Assembly: GCA_964568525.1 (NCBI GenBank)
Contig: CAZMPM010000007.1
Location: forward strand, 1 to 46,854
From: CAYZPB01 sp964568525
GTDB taxonomy: Bacteria; Bacillota; Bacilli; Tepidibacillales; Tepidibacillaceae
Length of the DNA stretch: 46,854 nt
Direction: 5' to 3'
The notes under the pieces are model-generated. The model worked only from the letters and a program-made list of their open reading frames with translations, searched no databases and had not been told where the DNA came from. How positions within the stretch are numbered: position 1 is the stretch's first letter; the number at the start of each line of letters is the position of its first letter. The position numbers and the translations under genes were made by a program. Positions 43,378-46,854 of this stretch are shown here, one piece after another.

Positions 43378-44388
43378 ATGAAACATCCAGAGAGGATTGC
43401 AGTTATTGGTTCGGGGAGTTGGGGTACAGCTTTAGCGATTGTACTAGCGAACAATAATATAAATGTTGATTTATATACATTGTTTCCTGACCAACAAGAC
43501 GAGATTAATACAAAACATACGAATAATGCTTATTTGCCAGGCGTAGTACTCAATCCGAAAATTATTGCCAGTACTTATTTAAATAGCGTACTTACAGGCA
43601 AGGAATACATTCTTTTGGTAGTGCCGTCGCACTCGATGCGGTCAGTAGTGCGCGAGATTAAGCCTTTTATTCATGAAAACACTGTTTTAATTCACGCAAC
43701 AAAAGGTATCGAACTGGAAACCTATTTAAGAATGAGTGAAGTTATTAAAGAAGAATTACCAGAGTTGCCTGAAGGTAACATCGTTGTACTTTCCGGGCCG
43801 AGCCATGCTGAAGAGGTCAGTAGACAACTTCCGACTACTATTGTAGCGGCAAGTTCTGATTTAACCTATGCAAAACAAGTGCAGGATATATTTATGAATA
43901 ATGATTTTCGTGTTTACACGAATGACGATGTAACAGGAGTTGAGTTAGCCGGCGCGTTAAAGAACATTATTGCCTTAGGTGCAGGGATGTCTGATGGGCT
44001 TGGCTTTGGTGATAATGCAAAAGCAGCTCTGATTACTCGCGGCTTAACAGAAATCTCTCGATTAGGCATTGAACTAAATGCACGAGCTACCACTTTTGCT
44101 GGGTTGGCTGGCGTAGGCGATTTGATTGTGACTTGTACAAGTAAACATAGCCGTAACTGGCGTGCCGGTTATAGCCTTGGACAAGGGGAAGAGCTGGAAG
44201 AAGTGCTTGACAAGATGGGGATGGTAGTAGAAGGTGTTAAGGCAACTAAAGCAGCTTATTATTTAGCAGCAAAGCATAATGTAGAGATGCCAATTACTGC
44301 AGAAATCTACAAAGTTTTATTTGAAGGTAAAAGCCCGCAGACTGCTGTCGATGATTTAATGGGGCGTAGAAAAAAAGAAGAAATCTAG
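43378..44388 (+). CDS. gpsA: Glycerol-3-phosphate dehydrogenase [NAD(P)+]
   Basis: Reduces dihydroxyacetone phosphate to sn-glycerol 3-phosphate for phospholipid synthesis. The 336-residue protein has the Rossmann motif GSGSWGTALAIVLANN at residue 11, HATKGIE, LSGPSHAEEV and the catalytic lysine in ELAGALKNIIALGAG, then GLGDLIVTCTS-like GVGDLIVTC. AAGGAGG precedes the ATG. In Bacillus spoIVA lies between gpsA and the HU gene; here only 161 nt separate them. Confidence 0.97.
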   Translation: MKHPERIAVIGSGSWGTALAIVLANNNINVDLYTLFPDQQDEINTKHTNNAYLPGVVLNPKIIASTYLNSVLTGKEYILLVVPSHSMRSVVREIKPFIHENTVLIHATKGIELETYLRMSEVIKEELPELPEGNIVVLSGPSHAEEVSRQLPTTIVAASSDLTYAKQVQDIFMNNDFRVYTNDDVTGVELAGALKNIIALGAGMSDGLGFGDNAKAALITRGLTEISRLGIELNARATTFAGLAGVGDLIVTCTSKHSRNWRAGYSLGQGEELEEVLDKMGMVVEGVKATKAAYYLAAKHNVEMPITAEIYKVLFEGKSPQTAVDDLMGRRKKEEI

Positions 44389-44549
44389 CTGGTGCAAAAA
44401 TAATTGCATTTTCTGTTAAAACTATTGATTTTATAAGGTTTGTATATTATCATGATGTTAGAAGAACGCGCAATTCAAAGTTTTCATTTTCTCAAGATAA
44501 GTTTTATTGTTTGTAAAAAGAAATTTATTTTTGGGGGGAGGTGAGTTTT

Positions 44550-44831
44550 TTGAATAAGACTGAATTGATCGCAGAGGTTGCTGCAAAAGCTGATCTATCT
44601 AAGAAAGATGCTGGTAAAGCTGTTGACGCTGTATTTGCTTCTATCACTAAAGCATTAAAAAAAGGTGATAAAGTACAAGTTATCGGTTTTGGAAGCTTCG
44701 AGGTACGTAAGAGAGCTGCTCGTATGGGTCGCAATCCACAAACTGGTAAAGAAATTAAGATTGCTGCAAGTAAAGTACCTGCATTTAAAGCTGGCAAAGC
44801 GCTAAAAGATTCTGTTAACGCTGGTAAATAA
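44550..44831 (+). CDS. hup: DNA-binding protein HU
   Basis: Nucleoid-associated dimeric protein that bends DNA. The 93 residues start NKTELIAEVAAKADLSKKDAG after the initiator and include the DNA-contacting arm segment GFGSFEVRKRAARMGRNPQTG. The start is TTG at 44550 behind a strong GGGGGGAGGTGAG run; GTG at 44541 is in frame but overlaps the ribosome site. It ends just before a terminator-like hairpin and tRNA-Pro. Confidence 0.95.
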   Translation: MNKTELIAEVAAKADLSKKDAGKAVDAVFASITKALKKGDKVQVIGFGSFEVRKRAARMGRNPQTGKEIKIAASKVPAFKAGKALKDSVNAGK

Positions 44832-44854
44832 TGATGTGAGGTACATATAGTTGT

Positions 44855-44890
44855 AAGAGTTACATGCTTATGTAACTCTTATTTCTTTTT
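44855..44890 (+). terminator. Terminator after hup
   Basis: The perfect 11-bp stem AAGAGTTACAT/ATGTAACTCTT (44855-44865/44870-44880) with a GCTT loop is followed by ATTTCTTTTT. Confidence 0.85.
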
Positions 44891-44901
44891 ATGTTGCACC
44901 A

Positions 44902-44978
44902 CGGGATATAGCTCAGCTTGGGAGAGTGCTAGTCTGGGGGACTAGAGGTCATGGGTTCAAATCCCATTATCCCGACCA
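44902..44978 (+). tRNA. tRNA-Pro(GGG)
   Basis: Complete cloverleaf: acceptor CGGGATA/TATCCCG, D stem GCTC/GAGT, anticodon stem CTAGT/ACTAG with loop CTGGGGG (anticodon GGG), and T arm ATGGG-TTCAAAT-CCCAT. The C1-G72 pair and A73 discriminator are the known proline identity elements. CCA is encoded (44976-44978). The anticodon reads CCC and CCU. Confidence 0.96.
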
Positions 44979-44981
44979 TTA

Positions 44982-44990
44982 TGGTATAAT
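44982..44990 (+). promoter_or_regulatory. Extended -10 promoter candidate for hepS
   Basis: TGGTATAAT is an extended -10 with a consensus TATAAT (44985-44990), directly after tRNA-Pro. There is no good -35; the expected position falls in the tRNA T arm. The start would be about 15 nt before the hepS ATG. Confidence 0.45.
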
Positions 44991-45011
44991 ATCTTTTGGT
45001 TAGAAGAAAAT

Positions 45012-45896
45012 ATGATTTTGCAGGAGGAAAAGAGTGTCTTGGAGTTGTTACCCGATGATTTGGAAGAGCTAAAAGCGGAGATTGAGTTACTATCTAAGCA
45101 GATCTATGTTGATCGCTATCTTGAGATTCCTGTAATCTCAGTAATCCAACTGCAAATACTCAATTTATATTTTTATCGCTCACAGTTTTCTGATAAATTC
45201 CGTAAAATTGTTATCGTGACGACAAGCCTTGTGCAACGCGGGCTAGATATGCATGACCAGGTTACTAATCAGCAGGAAACATTGTCTGCCAAAATAACCG
45301 AGCGTCAGATGCAAATTCTTGCTGGCGACTACTATAGTAGCATATGTTACCAGATTATGGCAAAAGACAATCTAGCGATGCATGTGCGTAAACTTGCACG
45401 CGGGATTACAATCAACTCCGCTGCTAAGATGCAACTATACGATTTTAACGGTGATAATAATTTTGAATCTAACGAAGAGCTAGTAAATTTACTTAAAGTT
45501 CGCGAATCTGCAATTTATACTGAATTTTTAACGGGCGACCTTAAAGAGTTGGAACAGCAGGCTTGGCAGGCAATTTTAGCAAACTTAATTTTGTTAAAAC
45601 AGATTTCTACGCAATTAGGGCTCACTACTATTAACGATAACACATTAGCTTTTTACCTAATTCGTGCTAACGCGACTAATGTGGAAATGGTCAAACTGTA
45701 TCAATCAACTAATGCGAATGATTTTCAAGTAATGATCAATTTCTTATACGTGAAGTATGAGATTAAAACGAAAATAATGGAAATAAAAGATAGATTAATT
45801 GAAGAAACCAATGCAATGATTGAACTGGTAGAAATAGGAGCAATTCAGAATGAACTACGACGTTTTGTAAAAGAAACGGTTTGCACCCACAGCTAA
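45012..45896 (+). CDS. hepS: Heptaprenyl diphosphate synthase component 1
   Basis: Non-catalytic subunit of heptaprenyl diphosphate synthase, which makes the C35 side chain of menaquinone-7 with the catalytic HepT. The 294-residue sequence is weakly conserved, but the LAGDYYSSICYQIMA segment and the position hup-hepS-menG match B. subtilis hbs-(mtrB)-hepS-menG. ATG 45012 has only a weak AGAAG site; a strong AGGAGG at 45022-45027 lies just inside and would better serve TTG 45039, so the true start may be 27 nt later. The end overlaps no other gene. hepT is expected just beyond the window. Confidence 0.82.
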   Translation: MILQEEKSVLELLPDDLEELKAEIELLSKQIYVDRYLEIPVISVIQLQILNLYFYRSQFSDKFRKIVIVTTSLVQRGLDMHDQVTNQQETLSAKITERQMQILAGDYYSSICYQIMAKDNLAMHVRKLARGITINSAAKMQLYDFNGDNNFESNEELVNLLKVRESAIYTEFLTGDLKELEQQAWQAILANLILLKQISTQLGLTTINDNTLAFYLIRANATNVEMVKLYQSTNANDFQVMINFLYVKYEIKTKIMEIKDRLIEETNAMIELVEIGAIQNELRRFVKETVCTHS

Positions 45897-45919
45897 TATT
45901 TACAATGGAGGTTATCTAC

Positions 45920-46657
45920 TTGAATAAGAGTGAACTTGAAGGTGTTGCCAAGGAAGAGTATGTACACACTGTCTTTGAAGATATTGCGTCGAAATATGAT
46001 TTTATGAATAATTTAACGAGCTTCCGCTTTCACAAACTATGGCGCCGTAAAACGATGCAAAAGCTAGATATGAAACCTGGTCAATCGGCGCTTGATCTCT
46101 GCTGCGGTACTGGCGACTGGACGCTTGATTTGTTTAAGGGTTCACGGACTGGCAGAATTGTCGGCTTAGATTTTAGCGGAAATATGCTTCAAATCGCTCG
46201 CAAAAAACTCGATCTAAATGGTCTGCACGATGTTGAGTTGGTACAAGGTAATGCGATGGATTTACCTTTTGCTGACAACCTGTTTGACCATGTGACAATT
46301 GGTTTTGCTCTTAGAAACGTTCCGGATATTAAACAAGTTTTAACTGAGATGGAAAGAGTAGTTAAGCCTGGTGGCAAAGTTGTTTCACTTGAATTATCGC
46401 AACCAACATTGCCGATTTTCAAGCAACTTTATTATTTTTATTTTAAAAAAGTTTTACCGATTTTAGGTAAGGTTTTTGCTGGGAGTTACGAGCAATACGC
46501 ATGGCTACCAACCTCTTTAACTAACTTTCCGGCTCGTAAGGAACTTGCCCAAATATTTAGTGATGTTGGTTTAACAAATGTTGAGGATTATCCTTTAACC
46601 GGAGGGATCGCAGCTATTCATATCGGAGAAAAGAGGGAGATAAAAAATGGCCTATAA
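45920..46657 (+). CDS. menG: Demethylmenaquinone methyltransferase
   Basis: SAM-dependent methyltransferase that performs the last step of menaquinone synthesis. The 245-residue UbiE/MenG protein has VHTVFEDIASKYDFMNNL, the SAM motif LDLCCGTGDWTLDL, and GNAMDLPFADNLFDHVTIGFALRNV across residues 105-130 in two parts. TTG 45920 is chosen because GGAGG lies 8 nt upstream; ATG 45905 overlaps that site. The last 11 nt overlap the UbiD-family gene. Confidence 0.93.
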   Translation: MNKSELEGVAKEEYVHTVFEDIASKYDFMNNLTSFRFHKLWRRKTMQKLDMKPGQSALDLCCGTGDWTLDLFKGSRTGRIVGLDFSGNMLQIARKKLDLNGLHDVELVQGNAMDLPFADNLFDHVTIGFALRNVPDIKQVLTEMERVVKPGGKVVSLELSQPTLPIFKQLYYFYFKKVLPILGKVFAGSYEQYAWLPTSLTNFPARKELAQIFSDVGLTNVEDYPLTGGIAAIHIGEKREIKNGL

Positions 46658-46854
46658 AGACATTCGTGAATATCTTGCTGCTATTGAGAAGAAGGGTTTG
46701 CTTAAACGAATTACTGCTGAGGTTAATCCTGATCTTGAAATTGCTGAAATAACTGATCGTGTTTCGAAAATGCCTGGTGGTGGTTTTGCGTTGATGTTTG
46801 AAAATGTTAAAGGCTACCAGATACCTGTTGTAACTAATGCTCTTGGTTCGATGG
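46647..46854 (+). CDS. UbiD-family decarboxylase (3' truncated by window)
   Basis: Only the first 69 residues are present, starting MAYKDIREYLAAIEKKGLLK and containing EIAEITDRVSKMPGGG, which match the N-terminus of UbiD-type prenylated-FMN decarboxylases. In Firmicutes such a gene next to menG is typical of menaquinone synthesis by the futalosine route, where a UbiD homologue decarboxylates the prenylated naphthoate. AGAGGGAG precedes the ATG, and the start overlaps menG by 11 nt. The pathway assignment is inferred. Confidence 0.88.
   Translation, partial: MAYKDIREYLAAIEKKGLLKRITAEVNPDLEIAEITDRVSKMPGGGFALMFENVKGYQIPVVTNALGSM

Noticed and set aside
44393..44413. Hairpin TGCAA/TTGCA with TTTTC after gpsA
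   Set aside because: Only five base pairs, mostly A-T; too weak to call a terminator.
1..46854. CRISPR arrays, prophage, insertion sequences, toxin-antitoxin pairs
   Set aside because: No regularly spaced direct repeats, transposase, phage structural genes or small paired toxin genes were seen on either strand.

Overview
The window is about 47 kb of a low-GC Firmicutes chromosome. Gene order closely follows Bacillus-type bacteria: folD-xseAB-ispA-dxs-tlyA-argR-recN-spo0A; xerD-deoB-lysA-scpAB-rluB-resDE; der-gpsA-hup-hepS-menG. The enzymes look anaerobic: two 2-oxoacid:ferredoxin oxidoreductases, ferredoxins, a membrane pyrophosphatase and acetyl-CoA synthetase. A menaquinone methyltransferase, a heptaprenyl diphosphate synthase subunit and a UbiD-type decarboxylase point to menaquinone respiration. 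There is no phage, insertion sequence or CRISPR array. A run of 10 N marks an assembly join inside ald. I cannot name the species.

Layout. 1-8000: end of an M22 protease-like gene, then folD, xseA, xseB, ispA, a roughly 600-nt structured noncoding RNA that I identify as OLE RNA, the membrane protein OapA, dxs and tlyA. 8000-11150: argR behind a perfect ARG box, recN and spo0A behind a sigma-H/0A-box promoter. 11200-14815: two membrane c-di-GMP signalling genes, the second split by a frameshift. 14900-18224: P-loop ATPase with an apparent AUU start, then a four-subunit 2-oxoacid oxidoreductase. 18296-22781: dihydrolipoyl dehydrogenase, acsA, ald. 22863-30949: xerD, deoB, lysA, scpAB, rluB, resDE-like pair. 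31070-37619: K+-dependent-type pyrophosphatase, ferredoxin, LysM protein and a second, two-gene oxidoreductase. 37697-40969: deacetylase lipoprotein, mecA, ddl, plsC. 41014-46854: S1-domain protein, der, gpsA, hup, tRNA-Pro(GGG), hepS, menG and the start of a UbiD-family gene.

Main points of interest. (1) The OLE RNA/OapA pair sits inside an isoprenoid operon, with its own promoter-like sequence and a closing helix between its ends. (2) Four places where Bacillus carries sporulation genes (recN|spoIVB|spo0A; deoB|dacF-spoIIA-sigF-spoVA|lysA; scpB|dacB-spmAB|rluB; gpsA|spoIVA|hup) are empty here, although spo0A is kept. The Spo0A receiver has lost an acidic-pocket aspartate. Together these suggest a lineage that lost sporulation and kept Spo0A for something else. 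(3) Energy metabolism looks ferredoxin- and pyrophosphate-centred, with menaquinone probably made or modified through a UbiD-type step.
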